In this document: positions 1 through 13,400 of the stretch, in pieces
Layout: each line of letters starts with the position of its first letter
Numbering within the stretch: position 1 is the first letter of the stretch
Assembly (NCBI GenBank): GCA_037179385.1
Contig: CM074193.1
Location: 44,483,082-44,547,081, forward strand
Direction: 5' to 3'
Source: Holothuria scabra
Taxonomy: Eukaryota; Echinodermata; Holothuroidea; Aspidochirotida; Holothuriidae
Length of the DNA: 64,000 bases
Translations under genes and position numbers: made by a program
The notes under the pieces: model-generated
Told to the model about the DNA's origin: nothing
What the model saw: only the letters and a program-made list of their open reading frames with translations
Database searches by the model: none

Positions 1-8
1 AGGAACTG

Positions 9-1458
9 GTAAGATTATACCTGCAGTTCAATCTTTCTTTCGAATACTCGTACGTGTAGCCACGACGAAATAGGTCATTGATTTCACATCTGAGACTCGT
101 GTCCTTGATTTAAGGATCTTAAAATGGAGTGTTCTAGAAGCCACTTCAGTTTCACAACTGTAAAGCTGACTTTGTAATCTTGACGTGCTGGTAACGATCA
201 ACCTAGAGAGATCGATTTCACTCGGCTCATTACAGAATGGAAGTATTAATCTGGTGGTACTTCCTTGGTTATAGTACACTTGCACAACTTGTTACGCCAT
301 GTAGAACAATAGACGAATATGGTTGATTTATACTACCAGCAATAAAGGTCGCTGGAAACATTCTTAAATCCCTCAAAATGTCACTAACAATCATCGGCCA
401 CTTGAAAACAGTTTTGAAAGTCGTAAGTTCTTCCTAAAATGCACTGTACAAATGGCCTAGGCAAAAACTACATATTCTATTTCCAAATGGGAATAGGAGA
501 GTTCTGAAAAATAGGGGTTGGGGAATAATGCATAAAAAACTCAATCTCGCTTTGCGAACACAAAGAAACACCCATGCACACACATTGAGACGTATATACA
601 CAAAACAGTAGACTGTTTGTTTGTCTCTTTGTTTTCTTTCATCCTCCCAATTGTGGGAACTCGGCATCGCCCCAATGTGGGGTATACTAACGCCAAGGTG
701 GCATTGCAAAACATTAAAATAAGTTTGTTATTGCTTTAAAATAGGGACAAACTGACGTTTTCTAGGCCCCGTACGTCATATGTAAATCATATGCATTTTG
801 TTTATCCTGCTTGTATTTTTATATTTTAATCTGCTCGAATTAATGGAGGCACAAGGATATAATTATCCCCAATATTTTCATTGGTGGGCGGATTACCCCA
901 CCTCCTTGCCAATCCATGGTCAACATCCCTGCCCAAGCCACACTCAGACTTAACCCAATATACCCTTGAAACACCTTTTACCCACAGATTTACCAAAACA
1001 TCAGAGTGAGAGGACGCTTGCAAAAAACAAAATGCTTGCAATGAACCTGCAGACCAAGTATACAAACTAAGTTGACAAGATATACAGAGAAAAAATGAAG
1101 CCAGTAACACAGAGCGTCTTAGCGTAATTCCTCCTTTCCACTTAATTTAACCACCCATACTTCCAAAAGAAGTAAGTAAATATAATATTGGACTACCATA
1201 TTTGACAAAGTGACATTAAACAAGTTTAAAGAGTTCCTTAGAAACATCGCGACCTTGTTTTAATGACCATTTCTGATAACTGACCTTTGTTAAAAATGTG
1301 ACAATTTCACAAGCTCATATCTTGAGAACCACAAAATCAAATTTCAATGCAGATTTCACCGAAATGAGTTAGAAGAAGTACCACGATAACCTATCAAAAC
1401 ATTAGTAGACTTGGAAGTATTCTTTAAATTTAATGTTTCATTCAACTCATTTTTACAG
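9..1458 (+). other. Intron or upstream flank
   Basis: Positions 9-14 (GTAAGA) could be a donor ending an exon at position 8, in a phase (AGG AAC TG) that would suit exon 1459. Otherwise AT-rich with a reversed SINE fragment near 600-707. No exon was confirmed. Confidence 0.4.
597..707 (-). repeat. SINE 3' fragment, inverted copy
   Basis: The reverse complement matches 5600-5705: the segment around GGCGTTGCCGAGTTCCC, then GAGGATGAAAGAAAACAAA, with the poly-A-like end. Only the tail of the SINE is present. Confidence 0.65.
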
Positions 1459-1589
1459 GTATCAATCCGGGGAATCTGCATATGAGCATCCTACATGCTA
1501 CTGGTCTGTATTGTCACCCAATACCAAAGATGGTTTCGGAAATCTTACATATGATATCCAATACGACTTATTCCTTAGAACTGAAACAG
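1459..1589 (+). CDS. Exon 1 of window: N-terminal ectodomain piece, unclassified
   Basis: The exon opens after a pyrimidine-rich stretch ending TTTTTACAG and closes at GAAACAG|GTATTG. It codes 43 residues beginning [15 protein letters not shown] and ending [14 protein letters not shown]. Entry is phase 2 and exit phase 1, matching the next exon. I do not recognise the fold; the alternating hydrophobic end could be the last strands of a beta-sandwich such as a CUB. The preceding exon is not certain, although positions 1-8 followed by GTAAGA could be its end. Confidence 0.6.
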
Positions 1590-4500
1590 GTATTGATTAA
1601 TTTCAACATTCTTTAAATTCTTCAGTCCGAATTAACATTTGGCCTATTACGTGGGTTAGGTTAGCTTAGATGGAGTCCCACTGTCCAGTTCTAACTAGCT
1701 GGTTTAAGTCGAGCCCGCTACGGCCCCTTTTCCATAACATTGACCCAAGTTTTCGATTAGGGTACGCACAACCTATGTAACTTTATTTTTGAATGGTCCT
1801 TGAAAATCATGTTCAACCAATTCTGGCCCAATTTTGAAGTTAACTTAACGATGTGAGCAACAATCTATGCAAACGGGAGCACACTCTTCAAGAAATTCGG
1901 TCATGCATATGAAACCATTTACCAACATTTTGGTTCAAATAATTTTAACCCAAATTGGGTCAAATTGAACCTTATTAAGGCTATTATATGATTCTATCAT
2001 TTCTTTCCATCTTTCTTTACTTTCTGACCCAGATTTGGATTAAATTTACCATTACGTTTTGAATTATCTGCTTAAGTTCTTTAAGAATAAAGAACATGGA
2101 TGTAAGAGACAAACGAAAGGCAAGACTTGAACATATTTTCACCGTATTTGAGCTGCTTCTACTCTACACACGGTCGGTCTCGTTCGTTTCCCACTGAACT
2201 GTTGGTCAAAATACTCTCTTTATGTAAATTTCAACAAACAATGAGTACTTTTGTAACCAACTTAGGTATTTTCTAATCAACGGTTTTCTAGAATGATCGC
2301 ACGTATGATCAACCAAAGTTAAAGTATACTCAAAAGTTTGTTAATGGGTTAGCTGGTGTAATAAAACTGAAAACCTAAGGGTAAATATATTCATATTCAT
2401 CCTAATTTAAATTAGGAAATGTTTTCAGGATTGGTTCTGAGGAGTTGAGTGACAAATATTTAACTCACTAAATTTTGAAAGTTAGTGGAGTTACCCATTC
2501 GTTTACCTTCAATATCAGTGGCGTGTCCACGGAGGTATTTTTGTGGATAAGAACCTCCCATGACCCAACCTTGCAATGCAAAAAAACACCTTAAATAGCG
2601 GATTTATTTCTCTCTGTTCTTAAATTTTATATAATATTCTTCAAGGACGAGATAAGTAAGAAGAAACCTTTGGGTTCTAGCGGTTGTTTCAAAATAAGTA
2701 CGAGGTGACTAGCTTCACCCTTTAGACGGATCTTTCTCCAAACAATGACCCAAAAAATTACAAAAAAAAAAAAAAAACAACAACAAAACTGTGGTATAGT
2801 TTTAGCGTCGTATTCGGCCACGGTATAATTGCATTGATAAATACGAAGGGGTATCAAAAATCTATCACACAATTCTTCGTAATTGTTGGTTGGAAAACCT
2901 CTCGAGAGCTCGGGCATAACAAAATAGCAGCCATCTGGAAAAAAAAAAAAACTAGTGGCTGGAGAAAGAAAAAACTAACCTCGACTTGCACTATTCTTGC
3001 CAATTGATGATTAGGATTCCTAAAAACCATATAGGATTTAATAACCATAGAACCGTAGTCTTTAATTGCATTATATCTATATTTGCTGCATAAGTCATAA
3101 CAATATGTATGAAGCTGTCTTGTCACTTACCGTTACGTTCAACTATTCTTGAAGCAACGATTTCTTTCCAAATGGCTTGCAATGGTTTATTTGTTTTCTA
3201 AAATAATTTCATACCTATTCCGTACATCTTGAATTCTGTCATTTAGTCTACTCCTCTCTCTTTCAGAGTGTAATCCGTTCTCGATAAAAACCCTTCCAGG
3301 TACATTTAAATACTTTACTTTTCTTAATTTAACAATTCTGTGTAAACTGTATGATCATTGTGGTGAAGGTTTTAAATGCAACTTTCAAGTACTTTAAAAA
3401 ATTGATTTGAAAAAGTATTATTTGTTCTTTTTCCAGACTTTCTTCTATCACAAGTTTCACATCCTTTTCCTTTACCTGAGGGAAATTAGAAATGAAACAC
3501 AAAGTGTATTTTCAGTATAGATGCCCTCAAAAACGCTTTTCTGTTTTTTACTGTGTTTATGTTACTTCATGTACAGACTGATCTTACGGTGTACATTCAC
3601 CGAAATACTTTTTTTCAAAGTTTAAATGCAGATATTCACCACATCCAGACGATTCCAGTTCTCCCAACCCATTAACTTCTAACCACCACCCACACCTGCC
3701 CACAGCTGTATAAAACTCATCCTTTTCCACCCTAGCTTATTGCTTGTGGGCATATCCTGGTGATCATACAAGTCACTTATGTGTAATTAGACAGTTCTCT
3801 GTTCATGTTGCGTAATACGGGTTACCATACTCTTTTTAGATTTGATGCCAATCAAATTGTTGTGCCGGTGAGGATTTTGGTACACCTAGGGTGACATTGT
3901 AGTTGGAGTGACGAGTTACTGGCTTTGAGCGAAATAAGGAACTTCAAAACTTTAAATCTTCCTCCATTTCAGAGCACAATGTGCATTTTCATAATTCCTG
4001 AAGACAAGATTAAGTGTTACTTTAACATTTGTGTAATTATTTGCATTACTGCACAAGATAAGTGCACACTTTACATGTCAAGAAGTGTGTGTAAATTTGT
4101 AAAAAAAAATCAGTTTCAATGAGACGGGCCATATGCTTAAGACAAAAGTGAGTTGCCGTAGTTAACAATAATACCTTAATGTCTTTTCTCAAGTACATTA
4201 TTTCTCCATACAGAAAAATGTTCCTTACCAGTTACCTTAAGCAAGGAATTCGTATCAAAGGACATCGACGAGACATCGGATTTGTACGCCGCCTTTAAAT
4301 ATAGCAGATTTGGTCTAAACTTGTGCTGGATGCCTGAAGACACTAGTCATCCTTTGCAGGTTTGTTGCTCGCTTTAGTAGTAGTGTACACGAAACGAAAG
4401 ACCGTTTGCAATGGCGTGACATGACATCATTGTCAAGGACAAATAATGAAGCATGCTGTTTCCACGAGGTAGATTTCCAAGCGCTCGGAGTAGAGTTATA

Positions 4501-7500
4501 GGCGCGTCATGGAAGTACTACCTCCGAGGTAGTACTTCCATGGGCTCGTATCCTATATCCGCACCACGTATCCAAACCTGTATTTGTGCTAAGTTGTAAG
4601 GTTTCACGCATTCCCTCATGGAAGGGGTGCTTTGTGTTCTTTGACGCCATATGCACTCTTAAATCAAAAGAGTGAACTTATTCACTCTTTGATCGAGTGA
4701 AAAGTGTAAATTCACTCCATTAGAGTGATAATTCACTCCAAGAGGAGTGAAGTTCCCTCCAAAAGAATGAAGTTTGCTCCAAAATGAGTGAAATTCACTA
4801 GATGAAGAGGGGAAATTCACTCTTCCACGAGTGCCTGCAATGATCGCTCTTTTTTAAGAGCGATCACCGTGGGCACTCCATCAAGAGTGAAACTTTGCTC
4901 GTTTTAAGGGAATTTCACTCTTTTGGAGGGAACTTCACTCTTTCGGAGGGAACTTCACTCCTCTTGGAGTGAATCATCACTCTGATGGAGTGAATTTACA
5001 CTTTTCACTCGATCAAAGAGTGAATAAGTTCACTCTTTTGATTTTAGAGTGTGGTTACTGTGTATGCATGAATAACACCACAATACTGAACACTGCTGAT
5101 GCATTAATAGAGAAAGCTCAATGGCTCTAAAGTGTGTATTTTTTAATGAGCTTTCACCTACAAGTGGGCTTCAAGGGCATTCATACTTTCAACCTATCAA
5201 ATTTGAATGCCATATTTTACACGCTAAAAATAGTGTTTCGCAGTTTAACATTTTTTGCTCCCACTTTGTAAAATGTTTAAATGCCAAACATGTTTAGCAC
5301 TTAAACGTGTTAAAAAGGGACGCTGGACGCGCTTGTCTAGCAAAATGTCTTATTCCTAAACACCCTTTTCAGAGTGGAAAGTATATACCGTCCCTACACC
5401 TACCAACAAACAAAAAGAAAACTTTGTAACACATAAGATTATTTAAATCCTAAGGGAATCCTTGAAGCAAATGGTACAGTGGTAATGAACGTCTTCCAGC
5501 CATGAGGTCGTGAGTTCAAGTTTCAGCTCCGACATCAAAATTGTCGTCTAGGTTTCTGGGTTGTAGTTAATTTGCTATCCCTTAATCATAGACGTTAAAC
5601 TGTGAGTTTGTCTCTATATCACGACACTGGCATTGCCAGCTTGGTGTTAATACTCCTTCACTGGGGCGTTGCCGAGTTCCCGCAAGGGAGGATCAAATGA
5701 AAACAAACAAAATCAATACTTTCATTAACCAAAGCCAAGATAAACAAAAAGGTTGGTACTGATGCTTGGGCTCAGTCTTTCCGAAGCTCAACTGGACTTT
5801 AGCTGTTCAAGCTGGACCCAACTGGGCTTATTTAGCAACTATATCTATGTTATCGCAATCACACTCAGTAAAAATTGTAATCAGTCGTATGTTTTACTTG
5901 GTAAAAGTACATTATTTTTCAGTGGTTAGAAAACATTTTTTGTAACTAAGTGATTCAATTTTAACACTGATTTAATTTACGAGTTTTCATTCCAAGGTGA
6001 TTGTTTATTTTATTCCTACAGGTATGCGATCGTATGAAATATAACAAATCAATTCCATTTCTAAATAGAAGTAATTCCACTTCTTCCACGGAGTAAAACG
6101 GAATGAAACCAATTAAATGTACACTGTCGTGATACGTTGTTGCTTCATTTTAGCTAGTCTGTATCATTATTTTCAGCTAAATCTTGGGGAGAGATACACC
6201 ATTTCCGGTCTTGTAGTTTCTGGTTGCGGTGACGAAGACCAAGGCTGGGTTACGGAAATCTCTATTACATCAGACGCTGAATACCTCTACCAACACGTAG
6301 ATGCAGAAACGAAGTCTCAAGTATGCATTTTTCTTGTTCCTTGTGATATCAAATTGAATACTTAATCTGCTTCTATCCTTGGCTGTATTCGTCTTCCTCT
6401 TCTTAGCTTGTTCCGGCAAAGAGAACAATGTTCTCGTACGAGTTTATCACGAAAGAACACACCCAAAGAACTATCTTTGCACGAAATTAAAGGTAACGAG
6501 AAGTCCCCCAAACTAATTTTGAAGAAAAAGCTAAAAAATTCAATTTTCATCTAATTTCTCTTCCAAGTATCTTTAATTACATTTTTATGACTTTACTATT
6601 GAATATTCAAGGTGCACCAAGTAGTTATTTTTGGTAAATCTCACATTTGAAGAGAAAAAAACATTGTCACATGACTCCCAACAGCCAATCATGAAACTGG
6701 ACAGTCTACTACACTTCTTCAGTTTGGGATGACTGTTCCTGCCCTTTCATCGCCCACCATTTTGGTTGGCGATGCAGAGAGTCTCAGAGCAAACGCCGAA
6801 CAAGATGGAGGAGGATAAATCTCCAGGCCAAAGAAATATTAGGGAAATATGACAATAAAACATGCATCCGACAGGAATATATTGACAGGAGAAGAGACTG
6901 TGGGGCTTATCATGAGAAATAGTAACTTGAAGTACCAAAATATGCCCCTTATTCCTGCCTATAAATCTTATGTGAAGTACCGTCCATTCTCGATTCTGCA
7001 GAAGGAGTTCGTATATCCTCCACATTTCTTGGAGCAGATGGGAACAGAGCACCTAATGCAGCCCTTGATAAATTATGTTGCGTTATTCGGCGTCCTGTTC
7101 TTGATTGTTCCGGAACATGACAAAGGCATGGGACTCGTTCCGATGTGTCGAAGAATACAGACTAGACAGGTGCATTCTCCATGGAGGAATGTCACACTAG
7201 GCCTATATGGCCTACAAAGTGTCACAGATACGTTTACATTATCACCATCCACTGAGATTATTTTTCATAATAAGACCCAAAGTCTATTGTTTTATTCATT
7301 TACTCTTGTCGAGAGCATTTTCCTGCCTAAGTTGTGGTCACAGTGTTTAGATTTCCTTGGCATTTCTTCTGTGAGAAGACTTCTCCGCCACATTTTCGGC
7401 TGATGAGAATGCCTTCATTATCGGTCAGTTTTGATACGTTTATCGGTAAGTGATACTGACACATCAATGTGCTTAAGATTGCAGACGAGCAAGTCAGCTA

Positions 7501-10447
7501 CAATTTAATCACGTCACACCCTGCTTCGCTTCTGTAATTTCACAGTTAAGTGAAGCGTTGTTTTGCCTTACTCTTGAAACGGCATAGACACAAATCACGT
7601 CCTTTTCTAGATGGCGTCCGCGTCTTGAGATCGAAAGCTAACTTGTATTGGTTAATGACACAGTATCGGCCAATACATTTATACTTTGTACTGTCTTCAA
7701 ATCGTCCTGCATCATTACGGTTATGCATGTTACCATGCCAAGGATAAACACACTCATTCGGGGCTATCTCCAAATTTATTTGTGCTGTTAGGTCCTTTGT
7801 GAAGGACTACAATTAAATTCTCTTCTTTCTTTCAAATTACTAATATATTGTCTATGAAAGAATAAGGTGATCAAAAAACTCTTGGTCTTTGCATTATCAA
7901 AAGATAATGCCCAATTGATGTACTAACTACCCTACAGTAATGGTCAAATCAACAGGTTCTTTGATCCCTATCCCTTCTCACAGACATTCAAAGCAAACAT
8001 CGAAGCCAGATGTTCAGTTCTGATACCGATTCATCCAAGAATTCGAACCGATTATTTGACTATCACAGCTGAATCTTATCATATCAACGTCGCTATGAAG
8101 ATTGATGTTTTGGCTTGTAGAGATAATGGTAATGACAAGACTACATAACCGTATTTTATCAATAGTTTTTAAAAAAATGTGCATGTCGTAATTTTATTGA
8201 ACCGTTTAACAAGAAGGAACGTTGAAAATAAATACTTCTCTAAATCATTTAATTTTTTTATCGATCCGTCTAAAACAGACTGTGACGAAGACCTGGGTAT
8301 CCTGGACAAAACACTTCCGGACACTTCTTTGTCCAGTTCAAGTGCTAAAGACAGCAGTCATGTTTCATCGCAAGTTCGATATCAGCCATTTGGAATCCAA
8401 GGACGAAAAACCATTGGATGGATACCAAGTCAACAAGATGCATCACCATGGGTACAGGTAAGCTACACGGTGACTTCATCACGTGATATACCAAGACACC
8501 ATCATGTATACAGAATGACACACCATGAATGGGTTCGGGTGAGGTATAACATGTCATCTCCATGGGTGCAGGTAAGTTTTATCACCATGGGTGCAGGTGA
8601 GATACATCGTTGCATGACTATGGGTAGAATAAAAGTATATCATGGCATCACCATAGCTGGAGGTAAGATGAACGCTAGGAAATTTTCACTTCTCAGATTT
8701 TATAATTATGAGGGGCTTGCTAACTGGCCAGTATATGGGCACGGTGCACGGCTGGCAAAATATATTTGTATGTATGACTTTCAAAAGATGTATAGGTGTG
8801 ATTTGGTTATGGAGGATTCACGCCTTAACTTGTAACTTTCTGGTGTACTGAAGTGTTGCCTGTTTACCAAAGGTGAGTCGCTGGATAGTTTTCAGTGTAT
8901 GTGGAGCATCATGCACAACAAAAGTGGGGTCCCTTATGTTCAAATCTGTGGTAAACATCGAATAGGTCTGGATCGTGTGAAAGGCAGACGTTCCGTCGTT
9001 GGGAAACCAAGCATCCGGTGGAGCTATATATCCGGAGCTCGAGAAGTGAGATCGTTTGTGAAAAACTCTGCTTTAAAACAAAGTTATAATGCCCTAATTC
9101 TTACATTGGCTATGATATGTGCTATATTAATGTTTGGTAAGAGTTCATATAGATGTCACGAAATCTCAACAGTTTAGCGTGCTTTTTGAAGTACCCCACC
9201 TGTTTAGGTTTCGTCCCTTCACATTTCTATACCAGAAGTTCCGGGCTTCCGTATATAGGCTAAAAGTACTGTTAAGAGAAAGCTTCCGTAGTTGTAACAC
9301 ATACTTCCTATGGTAATTCAGTTTCTCTGATCTTTGTGTTTCTAGATATCGTTTCCCGATTTAAAAGTTATCAGGGCACTACTTGTCGCAGGTTGTCAGG
9401 AAAAGGAATCTTGGTCTTTCCAAGTTGCCTACTCTACTGTAGACGGCGCTGTTTCAGATGGGAACTTTGCATGGGTTATGACCAAGAATGAATCGCATCA
9501 GGTAAATTAGGTAATGGTTAGTGTGCCTAAAAGTCGGAAACTGTTTTCAAGATCGCTTTCGGCCGTTTGGCTTAGATCATGTGTACTACCTGTTTTTGCA
9601 CCCAGTGTAGAATGGAACCATACATTACAGGGCAATGATATGAATGGTCTGAGGGGCGCTTGGTTGGTCATTTCAAATTGAAATTAACTAAAAAGAGAAA
9701 AGTTTTACTCCTAATAGAGTGCCTATAGGGACCATTCCTTACAGCGAGTGATCATTGCAGGCACTCTTTAAGGAATGAATTTCACTTGAATGAATTTCAG
9801 CTTTGAGTGAATTTCACCGTTTTCGGCGTGACACTCTTATAGAAAGATATTACACCGTTCCCTTTTAGAGAGTGTGTTAAGAGTGCAGCAGAGCCTTCTT
9901 TCACATTAAAAAGCTCCTTCTTCATTTTACGTGCAGACCTTTTATGGTAATTCCGACCCTATTTCACCACTAAGAATTGACTTGGAAGAAGAAATAAAAG
10001 CGAGACATATACGCATATACCCAACTTCTTGGAACCTGGAAGTGTGTATTAAAACTGCCATTGTTGGCTGTACTTTTCAAGGTAAGTATGCTATGCGACC
10101 AACGATGCTTAGTTTTGGCAGCAGTGCTCCAGCGTCAACGGCAGTGAGTCTTGTATCCCAGATGGGTAGGCTGGCCTCTCGTCGAGGAAACCTGCCAACT
10201 TCGTCGCTCGGTAGCCATAATCCGCAGGGTTATATATGTTATAACAACGACCCTCAGTTGCCCCAACGTTGCTCATAAGAAGAACACATTCTTAAAACTT
10301 CAATTTTTTTAAAAAAAATTCAAGTATACACTTTTTCCACAAAATAAAAATTAACCCAAATTTCTTCCAAAAAATTAACAAAACAAAACATAAAACTTAC
10401 CTTTCTATTTAGTTAGTTAGTCAGTAGGTCAGTCAGTCAGTCAGTCA

Positions 10448-10490
<43 letters not shown>

Positions 10491-13400
10491 TGTCAGACAG
10501 TGGAGCCGTTCACGGCCTTTTTCCTGTTGTAGCTTACTGCCTTGTTTTCCCTACTCCATTGCTTATGCAGAGCATCACGCACAACTGCAGTAGGTTTCAT
10601 TTTTAGGATTTTGGTATGACTCGACCTGGGAATCGAACCCGCGTGATAGACGGATGGTCTACCGTTGGACCAATTGCGCGGTTGTGTTACCACTGTAGGC
10701 ATTCCCTAAAGAGGGAACTTACGTGGCTCTTTTAGAGTGGGCTATCCATACCACACCCTAGTAGACAGAATCATCGATATGTATGTTATTCGGTCCAAAG
10801 CTGGCGGAGGGCGGTTGGACTGTACTGTGGGGGTAGAATCTAGGGGGGCTTCCGTTCCAGACCCTTCAGAGAAAAAAATGTTTTTCATTACCTGCAAACA
10901 TAATGGTGCAATATTTGTACCTGAACATAACAGAGTTAACAGTATTCACCTGTCATACTTTATGTTTCAAGTTTGGGTCACGGAGGATTGAATCTGCGGA
11001 CCAATCCTTGTGAAATACAATGAACTGAACATATTGAAGCATCTTTCGTACCCAATACAACAAAGTATTGCAAGTTGTGTAAAATTATGATGTTATAAGA
11101 TTTCCACAATTATTTCAAGGACCATTTGATATGGTTAAATTAACTTATTTAGCAAGTTTGTAAAGCAAGAATTTGGAAGATATGTTTTGGAAATTATGTT
11201 CACGATTAAGATGTCACAATTGTTCTTCCTTGCAGCTTGTTTCAACAGGCTAGGAATGGAGTCTGGACAGATTCAAAACAGCCAGCTCATTGACCCCGAC
11301 TTTTGTCAACTGAGCGAAGGATTTAGACTTTTTCGGTTTGAGGACATTGTGATAAGTTCTACAGACTCAATCATACACAGGACGACGGACACTATTGGCA
11401 TAGATTTAATTCACCAGCACGTTATTTCCGCTATAGCAACACAAGGCATTCCTTTTGGATATTTTGCTTCATATTTCAAACTTTTTTACGAGAAACAACA
11501 CGCAGCAGATGTATGGAACGTTTATAAGAACATCGATGGCTCAGAAAAGGTTAGAAAATCCCATTGAAATGTAAATGCACATTCTGAAAGGTACTTATAC
11601 ACTCTAAAAACACCCTGTTAGCAGGTTAGTTTTTACCAGTATTGTGATCACAGATTAACCAACCATTTCCTGGTTAAAGTAACCGAGGAAGACTGGCTCA
11701 AATTCACCACAACAAATATGTTAATTTTTGAACAGCTTTAAAATCATTCATCAATTTTACTAGTTTAATGTTCATATTGACCCGTATTTCTTGGTTAGTG
11801 TCACCAGAGAAAGGTTGGTTAATCAATTTTCCCATATTGATGTTAGTGAATGCCAAAGTTCATTTGAAGTCAGCAGAGATAAACCACAAAAAGCTCCTAA
11901 ATGGCTTGTAAACATCATACGATTGAAAACCTTTATTATTTTAGTGGAGAACAAAGGTCATATGTCATGTCACCACAGGACAAGGGTCGTTCGTCTAGGT
12001 CACCTGGGATCAAAAAGCTGTTTTCTCAAGAATTCATTCATGTCATATTAGGGTCATCAAACATCAAAATCATTTTCCAACTCCCAAGATCGGTAAGAAA
12101 TCAAAAAGCTTATGTAGCTGTCTGTTTTTTTTTTTTTTTCTTCTCCTTCTTCTTCTTTTTTTAGAACGGAATAGAAATAAAGAAATATATCGCACTTTAT
12201 ACCAGCTCACAGGGCATGAGCAGTCAGCCCAAACTTATTTTAATTTGAAACTCAACGGATATGGTAAAATCCCACGAATTTCCTCCTATTTCCCTTATAA
12301 ATATCTTGTATGTTAGCCATGATATGTACATTGCATATTTCAAGGTCAACCACTCAGAATTTTACAATGAATTGAAAAAAAAATTGTTTGCACATTATTC
12401 TCAAGAGCCTATTACTGTAGTCTAAATTAGGATGACTGCATCTTTCCCTTTATTCACTTTGACTGCCGTCTTGTTACAATCTTAACAATACCTGGTAAAA
12501 TTTCACCAGATTCCGAGTCAGTATAGCCACCAAACAATCCTGGTTAATTAAACCAGGAATTTTTATTCAAATTAAGGAACTGGTTAAAAACTATGAGAAC
12601 TGCCAGTTATTTGGCTAAATTCGCCAGTGTGATGGTTAATGTGACCATGATTTCCTGGTGAAAAATAACCAGGACTGTGTTGGTGCTATATCAACACGGA
12701 CCTGGTAGTTTCGCCAGACGTTTTTAGAGTGTAAGACACTTTGTTTCATAAATGTAATCTTAAAGAAGTAGCTATAGTGAAATAAATACACCTAATGCAT
12801 TAATGTCACGTGACATAAATTGGGAGGCATAACAATTATGTACACAGCAAAAACAAACGTACGCTTTTAGCATGTCCAACCATTGCACAAATGATCAGAT
12901 GCCTCCAAAGCAGAGGGCCCACTTTCTGCACTGTGACATCATGTACAAAAGGTGTATAGGAACTCGGTGTTTGGAAAACTGGAGACTGGGTAAAGTTTGT
13001 GATACATTAAGGGGCAGAACGGCCGAAACTTGTATTTTGCTATCAGTTCACTTTAATTGGGTCACATGGAACTAATTTAACATTTGTGGTCAAATTTCAA
13101 CCAAATTTTGGGTCACGTTTAGCCTCATGTAGAATTTGGATCAATATTTGACTGATATATATTAGACGCGCACCTCCCTTCCCCTGAGCCAAGTTTCTGC
13201 CAAAGTGAGTTAACCGTTTTTGCCATGAATCACATAGTTTTACTTTTGCATTAAAAGCATCATATTCTACAGCACGCATATTATATCTTACTTATGATCC
13301 TAAGATGTCAGAAATACCAAATTTAGTATATTTTTATATCTTCGATCTGCAGATATTTGAAGCAAACTTCGACCATTTTACGGTCGTAATAAATCACCTA

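Noticed and set aside
28..285. Minus-strand open frame of 85 codons
   Set aside because: No recognised motif, no supporting splice structure, and it lies in probable intron.
3925..4122. 65-codon plus-strand frame
   Set aside because: Starts at the edge of a dispersed repeat, has no motif and does not join in phase.
8179..8835. 218-codon plus-strand open frame taken as one coding region
   Set aside because: Only 8279-8457 matches a discoidin domain and fits splice phase; the rest runs into a minisatellite and intron.
10612..10685. A functional minus-strand tRNA gene
   Set aside because: The tRNA-like head is fused to a body that recurs elsewhere in the window, and the acceptor and anticodon stems look imperfect; a SINE is the better reading.
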